Positions 39,578 to 49,122 of a stretch of 64,000 nt of DNA are shown here, piece after piece. Origin of the DNA: Gallionella sp. (GTDB taxonomy: Bacteria; Pseudomonadota; Gammaproteobacteria; Burkholderiales; Gallionellaceae). Both the position numbers and the translations under genes were made by a program. The stretch is taken from the NCBI GenBank assembly GCA_023259035.1, contig JAHFRA010000003.1:1-64000 (forward strand), read 5' to 3'. Each line of letters starts with the position of its first letter. Positions within the stretch are counted from its first letter, which is position 1. The notes below the pieces were generated by a model that worked only from the letters and a program-made list of their open reading frames with translations, was not told the origin of the DNA and made no database searches.

Positions 39578-40732
39578 TTACTTTAAAGAGCTGATCTTAA
39601 CAACCTCTTCCACATAGCCGCGGCGCATCCAGTAAAGCCCCCGGCTCACATCTAGATTTGGCATATCCTCTGCAATCAAATCCTGCACCCGGAATGGATT
39701 GGCTTCGTGGTTGATGGATAAAAAGATGTTCGTTGAAGCCTTGATCTTCTCCCAGTAGCCCTTGGCTATCAAGATATCCATCTCTGTCAGGCTGTCTACA
39801 TTGACAATCAGGTCGTACTTTTTATCCTCATCCAGAAACGTCTGCGGCATGCATATCTTGATCTTCTGCGACGACCCGGCACTTGACTCTCCATCCAGGC
39901 AAACCTGTTCTTCGCCCAACGTACGACCCAGAAAGTAGGCTTGAGCCGTCGCCGTCATCGGGATATCTACTATCGTATAGTCCTTTATTCCCAACTCGTG
40001 TGCGTAATAGGCCGTACGCCCCAATCCGGCACCGATTTCCAGAACGCGCGGGTGCTCGATCCCTTTGACCAGCTGCTTGATGCGCCATGCCTGATACAGC
40101 GCCTGCGGCACCCGATAAGACACGACACCACGAGAAGTACGCAGGCCGAACTCATCCGGAAACGGATTCGGCACAGTGAATGCCCAGCAGGCCTGGCTTA
40201 ACTTTGCCAGTATGGCCTCCGCATCATAAGGCACCCCTTCAACCGCCGACCACGTCTCCGTGTTGTCCAGCGGAATAGCACCCACCGCTTCGGCAAACCG
40301 CACCAGACCATCCAGACACAGCTTGGCATATGCCTCACGAACATCAGTTTGCTCAAACTCCTTCGGGCACGATTTTCTAAGCATATCAAAGCCATGAAAT
40401 AAATCGTTTGTGCCTGGATAGCGGTAAATCTCGGCAATGCGCTTTTCATCGCCTGCCATCAGTGCATCATGAATCGGCTCGTGATGGGAATTAAAAAAGT
40501 GTTTCCACATCGACTCCCCGAGATCAGATTTATTGGCGCTCTGGTACGCTACGGTGAAACGCCGGATCAATTCCGAATCTATTGCCTCATGAGGCTCGAC
40601 TACAGCTGCTGCAAGTGCCATCAACAAATTCTCGCGGTGAAACATCAGCCCTCGCGAACGCTCTTTCCCCGATGTCCCTGAATTGGGCTTATTGACCCAA
40701 CTCCTTGCCATTCTTGCCAGGCTTGTTTTCAT
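39578..40732 (-). CDS. Putative sugar O-methyltransferase, paralog B
   Basis: AWRIKQLVKGIEHPRVLEIGAGLGRTAYYAHELGIKDYTIVDIPMTATAQAYFLGRTLG...YDLIVNVDSLTEM. Confidence 0.8.
   Translation of the reverse strand: MKTSLARMARSWVNKPNSGTSGKERSRGLMFHRENLLMALAAAVVEPHEAIDSELIRRFTVAYQSANKSDLGESMWKHFFNSHHEPIHDALMAGDEKRIAEIYRYPGTNDLFHGFDMLRKSCPKEFEQTDVREAYAKLCLDGLVRFAEAVGAIPLDNTETWSAVEGVPYDAEAILAKLSQACWAFTVPNPFPDEFGLRTSRGVVSYRVPQALYQAWRIKQLVKGIEHPRVLEIGAGLGRTAYYAHELGIKDYTIVDIPMTATAQAYFLGRTLGEEQVCLDGESSAGSSQKIKICMPQTFLDEDKKYDLIVNVDSLTEMDILIAKGYWEKIKASTNIFLSINHEANPFRVQDLIAEDMPNLDVSRGLYWMRRGYVEEVVKISSLK
39602..40347. repeat. 746-nt direct repeat, copy 1 (3' part of paralog B)
   Basis: Constant offset of 1219 nt to copy 2 from AACCTCTTCCACATAGCC to GAACATCAG; shadow ORFs in other frames also identical. 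Confidence 0.9.
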
Positions 40733-40805
40733 ACAACAATCTTCCTTGTCATATTCACCCTATAACTTTTGGAACAACAGTTGTTGTCAATTACTTGTGC
40801 ATGTC

Positions 40806-42002
40806 CTACTTGGCTTCTATAACCTCTTCCACATAGCCGCGGCGCATCCAGTAAAGCCCCCGGCTCACATCTAGATTTGGCATATCCTCTGCAATCAAAT
40901 CCTGCACCCGGAATGGATTGGCTTCGTGGTTGATGGATAAAAAGATGTTCGTTGAAGCCTTGATCTTCTCCCAGTAGCCCTTGGCTATCAAGATATCCAT
41001 CTCTGTCAGGCTGTCTACATTGACAATCAGGTCGTACTTTTTATCCTCATCCAGAAACGTCTGCGGCATGCATATCTTGATCTTCTGCGACGACCCGGCA
41101 CTTGACTCTCCATCCAGGCAAACCTGTTCTTCGCCCAACGTACGACCCAGAAAGTAGGCTTGAGCCGTCGCCGTCATCGGGATATCTACTATCGTATAGT
41201 CCTTTATTCCCAACTCGTGTGCGTAATAGGCCGTACGCCCCAATCCGGCACCGATTTCCAGAACGCGCGGGTGCTCGATCCCTTTGACCAGCTGCTTGAT
41301 GCGCCATGCCTGATACAGCGCCTGCGGCACCCGATAAGACACGACACCACGAGAAGTACGCAGGCCGAACTCATCCGGAAACGGATTCGGCACAGTGAAT
41401 GCCCAGCAGGCCTGGCTTAACTTTGCCAGTATGGCCTCCGCATCATAAGGCACCCCTTCAACCGCCGACCACGTCTCCGTGTTGTCCAGCGGAATAGCAC
41501 CCACCGCTTCGGCAAACCGCACCAGACCATCCAGACACAGCTTGGCATATGCCTCACGAACATCAGGCTGTTCAAACTCCCGCTGGCAGGCTCGTCTTAA
41601 AAAATCGTAGCCGAAAAACAGCTCGCTATTGCCTGGATTATGGTAAAGCTCGGTAATACGTTTTATATTGCCGACCATCAAGGTATCGTGCGCTTGCTGG
41701 TTTAAACCGGATATTGTCTTCCACATGGAGTCGCCAAGATCGGCCTTATTTGCTCTGTGGTAGAAATCAATGATTCGCTCAATCAATGGGGTGTCAATGA
41801 TATGATGGTCATCAATGGACACTGAGGCGGAAATGGCAGATGACAAGGAAATATTACGATGAATAACGCGAGCCATTGCCACACCACCAATTGGAGAGTT
41901 GGGCGGCGATGGCATTGTCATCACCGAATCGTCCGCATGGATCAAAAGCCTGATTCTCACTGCCAGTCGCCCTGCCAATCTTTTCAAACTTTCAATTATC
42001 AT
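40806..42002 (-). CDS. Putative sugar O-methyltransferase, paralog C
   Basis: C-terminal approx. 250 aa identical to paralog B; N-terminal third divergent but homologous. Confidence 0.8.
   Translation of the reverse strand: MIIESLKRLAGRLAVRIRLLIHADDSVMTMPSPPNSPIGGVAMARVIHRNISLSSAISASVSIDDHHIIDTPLIERIIDFYHRANKADLGDSMWKTISGLNQQAHDTLMVGNIKRITELYHNPGNSELFFGYDFLRRACQREFEQPDVREAYAKLCLDGLVRFAEAVGAIPLDNTETWSAVEGVPYDAEAILAKLSQACWAFTVPNPFPDEFGLRTSRGVVSYRVPQALYQAWRIKQLVKGIEHPRVLEIGAGLGRTAYYAHELGIKDYTIVDIPMTATAQAYFLGRTLGEEQVCLDGESSAGSSQKIKICMPQTFLDEDKKYDLIVNVDSLTEMDILIAKGYWEKIKASTNIFLSINHEANPFRVQDLIAEDMPNLDVSRGLYWMRRGYVEEVIEAK
40821..41566. repeat. 746-nt direct repeat, copy 2 (3' part of paralog C)
   Basis: See copy 1 (39602-40347). 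Confidence 0.9.
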
Positions 42003-42005
42003 TTT

Positions 42006-43286
42006 TTAGCCTAATTTCTCGACATCCCAATCAAGAACAGGTCGCACAGCACCGGGAAAATCATTCATTGGCATTCCTCTCGTACGAGTAGGTACGTCAA
42101 TTAATGGATCGATCACATCAAACGAGCAAGCGCTATGTTCGTGAAAGTGCAGTATTTTTGTGGGTTCATAGGAGACTAAGCCGAATCCAATAAAATATGT
42201 CACCTGATTGAGAAAGTTTGCCGGCACACGGCATATCGCCTTGTACTTTCCCGGCTTGTACCTTTGCATCTTTGCAGCCGCAAACGAGACGAATGCATAG
42301 CGACCGCCATCCATCATAAAGTCGAGCCTCGGCAACAACTCGCGCTCTGAGTCTTGCAACACCTCAAACGTAACTGCAACACGCACTTCCTGATTGATAA
42401 TAATTTGAGTCACTGCCACACCACTGGGATCCAGGATAGAAACCGATAATAATTGGGCATATTCATCGCCAATTTTTCTGCTCTGAAAGTTAATCTCAGC
42501 CCCGCTATCACCCTTGGTGTAGAAACTTACGACGTCACTGGCGGCACCAGCCTTTACCACCTGCCCTGCATCCAGCAAAATAGCCTTTGTGCACAAGGAT
42601 GACACCATAGGCAGGCTGTGACTGACGAAAAGCACGGTTCGTCCGTCTGCTCCCACCTCTTCCATTTTCCCCAAGCATTTCTTCTGAAACTGCGCATCGC
42701 CCACCGCTAGCACTTCGTCGATAATCATGATGTCGGGTTCCAGGTGTGCGGCGACGGCAAATGCGAGCCGAACGTACATGCCGCTGGAATAGCGCTTGAC
42801 CGGTGTATCGAGAAATCTTTCCACTTCGGCAAAAGCGATGATTTTATCGAATTTTTTCTTGATGTCTGCCTTGCTCATGCCGAGGATCGCGCCGTTGAGA
42901 TAAATATTCTCGCGTCCGGTAAGTTCGGGATGAAAGCCTGTGCCAACTTCCAGCAGACTGGCAACACGTCCCCTGATCGAGACTTTGCCTGATGTTGGCT
43001 CGGTAATGCGGCTCAGGATTTTCAGCAAGGTAGATTTGCCAGCGCCATTGCGCCCGATGATTCCTACCCGGTCGCCTTGTTGTATATCAAAGCTGACATC
43101 CTTGAGTGCCCAGAATTCTTCGTGGGCCGGGTCATCTTTTGCTTTTGAGAAGGGGTGCGCCAGTTTCTTCAGGGAACGACTGACACCCTGTGCAATTACG
43201 TCATGAAGATTAGTATAAAGTTCCTGTCTTTGATGGCCGATGAGGTACTTTTTCGAAAGATTCTCGACAAGAATAACAGAGGCCAT
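42006..43286 (-). CDS. wzt: Polysaccharide ABC transporter ATP-binding protein with C-terminal Wzt-like carbohydrate-binding domain
   Basis: Walker A GIIGRNGAGKSTLLKIL, signature YSSGMYVRLAFAVAAHLEPDIMIIDEVLAVGD, about 180-aa C-terminal extension. Confidence 0.93.
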   Translation of the reverse strand: MASVILVENLSKKYLIGHQRQELYTNLHDVIAQGVSRSLKKLAHPFSKAKDDPAHEEFWALKDVSFDIQQGDRVGIIGRNGAGKSTLLKILSRITEPTSGKVSIRGRVASLLEVGTGFHPELTGRENIYLNGAILGMSKADIKKKFDKIIAFAEVERFLDTPVKRYSSGMYVRLAFAVAAHLEPDIMIIDEVLAVGDAQFQKKCLGKMEEVGADGRTVLFVSHSLPMVSSLCTKAILLDAGQVVKAGAASDVVSFYTKGDSGAEINFQSRKIGDEYAQLLSVSILDPSGVAVTQIIINQEVRVAVTFEVLQDSERELLPRLDFMMDGGRYAFVSFAAAKMQRYKPGKYKAICRVPANFLNQVTYFIGFGLVSYEPTKILHFHEHSACSFDVIDPLIDVPTRTRGMPMNDFPGAVRPVLDWDVEKLG

Positions 43287-43288
43287 AA

Positions 43289-44119
43289 CTAAATTATGTC
43301 CGTAAAGGTTTTTTCCGTTTTACGGAAATAAGCTATCCCGGTGAACAGCATCACCATAACCAGAATCAGGGAGAGCAAAAAACCAGGCCAGTAAAGCTGA
43401 GCATTGCCCCCCAGTATTGCCCAGCGGAAACCATCAATTACACCCACCATCGGATTCAAGGAATAGAGCAGTCGCCATTGTTCAGGGACGATAGCGCTGC
43501 TAAATCCAACCGGTGAAATATATAACCCAAGCTGTACCACGATTGGGACGATGATTCGAAAATCGCGGTATTTAACGTTTAGTGCCGCGATCCATAGCCC
43601 TGCACCCATGGCGGCGGCAAAGGCCACAAAAATAAATAAGGGTAAAGTAAATATTCGCAGGTTTGGCGCAAAGCCATACCAGGCCATTAACCCCACCAGA
43701 ATCAACCCGGAAATAAGAAAGTCCACGAAGCTGACGATCACCGCGCTGGCAGGGATAACCAGACGCGAAAAATACACCTTCGAAATCACCCCGGCATTGC
43801 TGATCAGGCTGTCTCCGGCACCGCTAAAACCACTGGAGAAAAATTGCCAGGGCAAAAGCGCCGCAAAAACCAGGATCGGATAGGGCACTCCTTCGGAAGG
43901 TAATTTTGCAAGCTTGCTGAAAACCAGTGTAAACACCAACATGGTAATTAATGGACGCCCCAATGCCCACACAATACCAATGGTTGTTTGCTTGTAGCGC
44001 ACCAGAATATCGCGCCAAGCCAAAAAGAAGAGTAGTTCGCGGAAGCCCCAAAGGTCACGCCAATAGTGCCGCTCAGACCGACCTGACTCAATTATCAACA
44101 CCTGTTGTGTTGCACTCAT
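43289..44119 (-). CDS. wzm: Polysaccharide ABC transporter permease
   Basis: DLWGFRELLFFLAWRDILVRYKQTTIGIVWALGRPLITMLVFTLVFSKLAKLPSEGVPYPILVFAALLPW. Confidence 0.94.
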   Translation of the reverse strand: MSATQQVLIIESGRSERHYWRDLWGFRELLFFLAWRDILVRYKQTTIGIVWALGRPLITMLVFTLVFSKLAKLPSEGVPYPILVFAALLPWQFFSSGFSGAGDSLISNAGVISKVYFSRLVIPASAVIVSFVDFLISGLILVGLMAWYGFAPNLRIFTLPLFIFVAFAAAMGAGLWIAALNVKYRDFRIIVPIVVQLGLYISPVGFSSAIVPEQWRLLYSLNPMVGVIDGFRWAILGGNAQLYWPGFLLSLILVMVMLFTGIAYFRKTEKTFTDII

Positions 44120-44285
44120 TTGCTTCCGCTTTCTTTCATAGCCTTTTCCATATAACGTTTTCGTTGATTGATTTTGTGGCGATTGCAATCAACTTGCTCC
44201 GTTTGAATTGCACTGTAATTCTGTATTTCTACTCTCATACCTATGGAAGCGCCGATTTATTCGATCGCGTAGTAAACGCACTGTT

Positions 44286-44397
44286 CTCTCCCTGATAAGG
44301 GGGAGTTGGAGGGGGTTTGCTTTTGGCTGAAGGCCTCGCCACGCTTGGCTTACAGCTTCAACCCCTCCCGACCTCCCCTGACAAGAGTAGGAGAAAA
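44286..44397. repeat. Intergenic imperfect inverted repeat
   Basis: Left CTCTCCCTGATAAGGGGGAGTTGGAGGGGGTT, right TCAACCCCTCCCGACCTCCCCTGACAAGAGTAGGAG. Confidence 0.7.
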
Positions 44398-44485
44398 ACA
44401 GCGCGCAATCCAGCAATTGGATTTAATCGGCGTTTCCTTATACTCAAAGATGGCTATTTAGAGTTGTGTTACCCGAGAAATCATT

Positions 44486-45319
44486 TCATTTTACAGAGCA
44501 AGGAGGAAGCGGATCACCCCAAAAGGCCATCGGCTCATAATCTGGATATGGATAGTAGCCAAGATTAAGCTCGATTTCCCAGTTGTTTTCATATAGCCAC
44601 TGCTCTACCAATCTGCGTACAGAAATGGGTTTCCCCGAGCAAATATTAACAGCCCCAATGTCGCACTGCGCCAAAGCTGACTGGACGATTTTGCGAGCAA
44701 CCTCTTCAACAGGCAAGTAATCACGTAGTTGTTCTCCACCAGACATGTTGAATATCTTATCTCCGCGCGACACAGCCTCTATTAGCATGGGGTAAAGCGA
44801 GGTGCCAGGCTGGCCTTCGCCATAAATGTAGAACAAGCGCGCCCAAGTCAGATTGAAGGGTTTTGTCGACCTCAGAAACTCCAGTTGCTGCCGTAATGCG
44901 TCCTTGGCATATCCATAAGGGTTGGTTGGGTTGGTCTGCATCGCTGCCGAAAGAGCGCCGGACTGCATGCCATACTCAAAACAAGTTCCAGTTACCAGCA
45001 ATGAAGGAAGCCCTGCCTTGATCATACCGTTAAGAAAATGGTATTGCCTTGGCAGCTCAGCCTCAAAATGATGCAGCGATTTATAGTTTGGCAAACCATC
45101 CCAGGCAAGATGAATCAAAACGTCCGGGCAACCCATTTGCTCAAAACAATCTGGCACCGTGTGAGCAATATCCATTTCCACAATGCGCACAGCTTCACTC
45201 AATTCAGCCAGACGGGAAGCGTCGCGTGTTACCGCAACAATCTTTACCCCATGCTCCAGCAAGACTGATAGGACATGCCGCCCAATAAAACCACTTGCGC
45301 CTGTCACCGCCACCCTCAT
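44486..45319 (-). CDS. NAD-dependent epimerase/reductase (likely NDP-4-ketohexose reductase)
   Basis: MRVAVTGASGFIGRHVLSVLLEHG...NPYGYAKDALRQQLEFL. Confidence 0.85.
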   Translation of the reverse strand: MRVAVTGASGFIGRHVLSVLLEHGVKIVAVTRDASRLAELSEAVRIVEMDIAHTVPDCFEQMGCPDVLIHLAWDGLPNYKSLHHFEAELPRQYHFLNGMIKAGLPSLLVTGTCFEYGMQSGALSAAMQTNPTNPYGYAKDALRQQLEFLRSTKPFNLTWARLFYIYGEGQPGTSLYPMLIEAVSRGDKIFNMSGGEQLRDYLPVEEVARKIVQSALAQCDIGAVNICSGKPISVRRLVEQWLYENNWEIELNLGYYPYPDYEPMAFWGDPLPPCSVK

Positions 45320-45326
45320 ATACGCC

Positions 45327-46559
45327 TCAGATCAAGATCACCTTTAGTGATGGAACCGCCGTAACGAACTGCCCGCCCCATTCGCGAATATAGGCCAGTT
45401 GTGTCATTACTTCCCTGCTTAAGTTCCATGGGAGGATCACCACGTAATCCGGTCGGCTTTGTATTAGATGTGCCTCAGCAACAATCGGAATGCGGCAACC
45501 GGGCAGGAACTTATCTTGCTTGGCCGGGTTGCGATCCACCACATAAGACAGCAAGTCAGATCGAACTCCAGCATAATTCAGCAAGGTGTTTCCCTTTGCA
45601 GCTGCGCCATATCCGGCTACTAATTTACCTGCGCGCTGGGCTTCAATCAAGAAAACCAGCAAATCATTTTTAACTTTATTGGCTTTCGCCTGAAAACCAG
45701 CATAACACGCCGTGCTGTTAATCCCTGCAGATGTTTCACGGGCCAATAGTTTCGCGGTATTCCGGCTTGGCTCTCGCACCCCGGAGTTTTTGCGTTGGGC
45801 ATAAACGCGCAGGCTTCCGCCATGTGTGGGTAATTCATCAACGTCGAACACACTCAAGCCGTTATGCTCAAAAATCCGCTTCACTGCAATCAATGATAGA
45901 TAGGAGTAGTGCTCGTGGTAAATGGTATCGAATTGATTTCCGGATAGCAGGCTCAGCAAATGCGGAAATTCAAATGTGGATACACCTGCCGGTTTTAGCA
46001 GCACAGAAAACCCCCTCACGAAATCATTAATGTCCGGCACATGAGCCAATACATTATTCGCCACAGTCAGGTCTGCTTGCTTGCCTTGTGCTACAAGTTG
46101 CCGAGCCAGCTTTACACCGAAGAACTCCTCAACGATTTCAATTCCTTTGGCACGTGCGGCATCTGCCGTGCTGGTAGTGGGCTCAATACCAAGGCAAGGA
46201 ATTCCGCGTGCTTTTGCGTATTGCAGCAAGTAGCCATCATTTGCCGCCACTTCGACGATATGGGAATTTACGTCCAGCTTGAAACGCTGCGCCATATCCA
46301 TAACATATTGTTCGGCGTGTTTCAGCCAAGTTGTCGAAAACGAACTAAAGTAAGCGTAATCGGCGGAGAACAACTCGCCTACCCCAGCATAGTCTTCGGT
46401 TTGCACCAGCCAGCATTCAGTGCACACCAGCACTCTCAAAGGAAAATATTTTTCAGGCGCGTGCAATGTCTGCTGGTTGAGATATGCGTTGGATGGAGGA
46501 GCCGAGCCCAAATCAATCAGCGACAACGCTACCCTAGCTTGACAGTGACGGCATTTCAT
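45327..46559 (-). CDS. NDP-hexose C-methyltransferase (TylC3/NovU-like)
   Basis: N-terminal Zn-type motif CRHCQ...CTECWLVQ, SAM motif IVEVAANDGYLLQYAKARGIPCLGIEPT, C-terminal AGYGAAAKGNTLLNYAGV. Confidence 0.88.
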   Translation of the reverse strand: MKCRHCQARVALSLIDLGSAPPSNAYLNQQTLHAPEKYFPLRVLVCTECWLVQTEDYAGVGELFSADYAYFSSFSTTWLKHAEQYVMDMAQRFKLDVNSHIVEVAANDGYLLQYAKARGIPCLGIEPTTSTADAARAKGIEIVEEFFGVKLARQLVAQGKQADLTVANNVLAHVPDINDFVRGFSVLLKPAGVSTFEFPHLLSLLSGNQFDTIYHEHYSYLSLIAVKRIFEHNGLSVFDVDELPTHGGSLRVYAQRKNSGVREPSRNTAKLLARETSAGINSTACYAGFQAKANKVKNDLLVFLIEAQRAGKLVAGYGAAAKGNTLLNYAGVRSDLLSYVVDRNPAKQDKFLPGCRIPIVAEAHLIQSRPDYVVILPWNLSREVMTQLAYIREWGGQFVTAVPSLKVILI

Positions 46560-47116
46560 AAAACGATTCCCTGGTAGTCCTGACTGATGTACGGGTGGCT
46601 GCGATCACGCTCGGAAAGATCATCTATCGGCAAAGGCCAAGCAATCTCCAGCCTTGGGTCTGCTGCATTAAGCGCGCCTTCTGCCTCGGGGCAATAGGCT
46701 GCGGTGTGCAAATAAATCAGCTCGCAATCTTCTGTCAGCGCCTGGAATCCGTGGGCGTAGCCTTCCGGAATGAGCAAGCTCTTGCGATTGGCGGCGGAAA
46801 GAATTTCACCATGCCACTGCAAGAAGCTAGGTGAGTCGCGCCGGAGATCTACTGCCACATCCCATATTTCGCCTTTCAAGCAACTCACGAGTTTTGTCTC
46901 TGCATGCGGAGGATACTGAAAATGCAGGCCGCGAACCGAGCCTTTTTTGCGTGTGAGCGTGTGGTTGATTTGCGCTATGGGTTTGTTAATGCCGGCTTTT
47001 GCGAATTCTTCAACGCAGTAGAAACGCGACAAGAATCCACGATGGTCTTCTATCGCCTTGCGCTGTACCAGCCTCAAGTCAAGCAAAGAAGTCTGGATAA
47101 AATCAAGGCGCGACAT
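46556..47116 (-). CDS. dTDP-4-dehydrorhamnose 3,5-epimerase family protein (RmlC-like)
   Basis: HRGFLSRFYCVEEF...INHTLTRKKGSVRGLHFQYPPHAETKLVSCLKGEIWDVAVDLRRDSPSF...LIPEGYAHGFQAL. Confidence 0.92.
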   Translation of the reverse strand: MSRLDFIQTSLLDLRLVQRKAIEDHRGFLSRFYCVEEFAKAGINKPIAQINHTLTRKKGSVRGLHFQYPPHAETKLVSCLKGEIWDVAVDLRRDSPSFLQWHGEILSAANRKSLLIPEGYAHGFQALTEDCELIYLHTAAYCPEAEGALNAADPRLEIAWPLPIDDLSERDRSHPYISQDYQGIVL

Positions 47117-47118
47117 AA

Positions 47119-48198
47119 CTAATCGTTTTGTTTTATAGATTGGTAATCATTTAATTGCGCCAGTGTGACTGATCGCATGTCTGCCGCACTTCGCCATGCT
47201 TCGTGCCATTCCAATGTCTTTTGTAACGCGGTTTTCAGTCGCCAGCGTGGCTGCCAGTGCAACTGATGGTGCGCTTTGCTGCTGTCAAGTTTGAGGTAAT
47301 TCGTCTCATGTGGCTGAGGCAACTCATCACATTGCCAATTTATGTTTTTGCACATTTCGGCCATGTGCTCAACTATCCAGCTTACCGGTCGTGCATCTTC
47401 GTCTGCGGGGCCGAAATTCCACGCTTCAGCAAAGCCAGCGCCATTAACATGAAGCTGCTCTGCCAACAGCAGATATCCGGATAACGGCTCCAGCACATAT
47501 TGCCAGGGGCGCGTTGATTGCGGTGAGCGAACCTTTAATGTTTCGCCCGCATCCATGGCACGCAGGAAATCGGGAAGCAGGCGGTCAGCTGACCAGTCAC
47601 CCCCGCCAATTACATTACCTGCACGGGCGCTTGCCAGCGCAATACCTGCGGGTTCAAGAAAAGAGCGACGATACGCAGCAGTCACCAGTTCGGCGCAGCC
47701 CTTGCTACTGGAATACGGATCGAAGCCGCCCATCGGTTCGTTCTCTCGGTAGCCCCACGCCCATTCCCGGTTTTCGTAGCATTTATCCGTAGTAACATTT
47801 ACGATAGCTTTCACACCGGGTGTGGCACGCACGGCTTCGAGCAGATGCACCGTGCCCATTACATTGACGGCATAAGTTTCCACCGGTTGTGCGTAGGAGT
47901 AGCGAACCAGGGGTTGTGCGGCCAAATGAAAGACAATATCCGGACATGCTGCTCGCATCGCATGACGGAGTTTGTCCGCATCGCGGATGTCGGCGATTAC
48001 GCTGCTCGCCATGTTTTTGCCAACTTCAGCCACGGTAAAGAGATTTGGCTCAGTTGGCGGTTTGAGCGCGTAGCCATGCACTTCTGCACCCATGGATTGA
48101 AGCCATAACGAAAGCCAGCCACCTTTAAAGCCGGTATGCCCAGTCAGGAAGACGCACTTGCCGTTCCAGAAGTCCGGATTCACTTCCACACCTTCCAT
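47119..48198 (-). CDS. rfbG: CDP-glucose 4,6-dehydratase
   Basis: [36 protein letters not shown]...[13 protein letters not shown]...[13 protein letters not shown]. Confidence 0.95.
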   Translation of the reverse strand: MEGVEVNPDFWNGKCVFLTGHTGFKGGWLSLWLQSMGAEVHGYALKPPTEPNLFTVAEVGKNMASSVIADIRDADKLRHAMRAACPDIVFHLAAQPLVRYSYAQPVETYAVNVMGTVHLLEAVRATPGVKAIVNVTTDKCYENREWAWGYRENEPMGGFDPYSSSKGCAELVTAAYRRSFLEPAGIALASARAGNVIGGGDWSADRLLPDFLRAMDAGETLKVRSPQSTRPWQYVLEPLSGYLLLAEQLHVNGAGFAEAWNFGPADEDARPVSWIVEHMAEMCKNINWQCDELPQPHETNYLKLDSSKAHHQLHWQPRWRLKTALQKTLEWHEAWRSAADMRSVTLAQLNDYQSIKQND

Positions 48199-48953
48199 GG
48201 AGCATGGCCGCTTTGCCAAAGTTCTTCCAGATGATTTTTATCACGCAGTGTATCCATCGGTTGCCAGAACCCCGTATGCTCATAAGCCATTAGCTCTCCC
48301 TGCGCCGCAAGTTTACTAAGTGGCTCATCTTCCCACAAAGAACTGTCATCGGAGATCAGGTCCACGCAACTTGGCGACAAAACAAAAAATCCCCCGTTAA
48401 TCCAGCCGCCATCGCCTTGCGGCTTTTCAATAAAACCGTGCACTGATTTCCCATCCATATCAAGCGCACCATATCGGCCAGGCGGTTTCACGGCGGTGAT
48501 TGTTGCGCGCTTACCGTGCTGTTTATGAAAAGCCAACTGCGCTGATATATCAATATCGGAGACTCCATCTCCGTAGGTGAAACAGAACGCTTCTTCGTCT
48601 TTTATATAGCCAGCCACGCGCTTTAAACGACCACCGGTCATGCTGTTATCGCCTGTGTCAACCAATGTGACACGCCATGGCTCTGCGTTGTGCTGGTGTA
48701 CAACCATCTTGTTGTTCTGCATGTCGAATGTTACATCCGACATGTGCAGAAAATAGTTGGCAAAATACTCCTTGATGACATAGCCCTTGTAGCCGCAACA
48801 CACCACGAACTCATTGATGCCGTGCGCCGAATATATTTTCATGATATGCCATAAAATGGGCTTGCCGCCGATCATAACCATAGGTTTGGGGCGCGTGGAT
48901 GTTTCTTCACTTATACGAGTACCCAACCCACCTGCAAGAATAATGGCTTTCAT
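48180..48953 (-). CDS. rfbF: Glucose-1-phosphate cytidylyltransferase
   Basis: [64 protein letters not shown]. Confidence 0.96.
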   Translation of the reverse strand: MKAIILAGGLGTRISEETSTRPKPMVMIGGKPILWHIMKIYSAHGINEFVVCCGYKGYVIKEYFANYFLHMSDVTFDMQNNKMVVHQHNAEPWRVTLVDTGDNSMTGGRLKRVAGYIKDEEAFCFTYGDGVSDIDISAQLAFHKQHGKRATITAVKPPGRYGALDMDGKSVHGFIEKPQGDGGWINGGFFVLSPSCVDLISDDSSLWEDEPLSKLAAQGELMAYEHTGFWQPMDTLRDKNHLEELWQSGHAPWKVWK

Positions 48954-49122
48954 CTTTGCGCCTCGATAAATATTTTGTATGTCAAATTGATTCACTCTAC
49001 TTTGAAGGCGGTGAGGCTTGTCCGTCCTGCGAAGCTTAACAATATCCGTGGGATTCGTGAATTGCTATTGTTTCATCGCGCAATGAATATAATTGTCGGT
49101 TAGGTTTTGCCTAGCCCACCGA

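Noticed and set aside
39828-41420. Duplicated small ORFs (MAHQAAGQRDR..., MSRRRHRD...) suggesting a repeated gene family
   Set aside because: They are other-frame translations of the duplicated methyltransferase segment; used only as support for nucleotide identity
46556-48953. CDP-3,6-dideoxyhexose (abequose/tyvelose type) pathway
   Set aside because: No RfbH-type 3-dehydratase visible, while a C-methyltransferase is present
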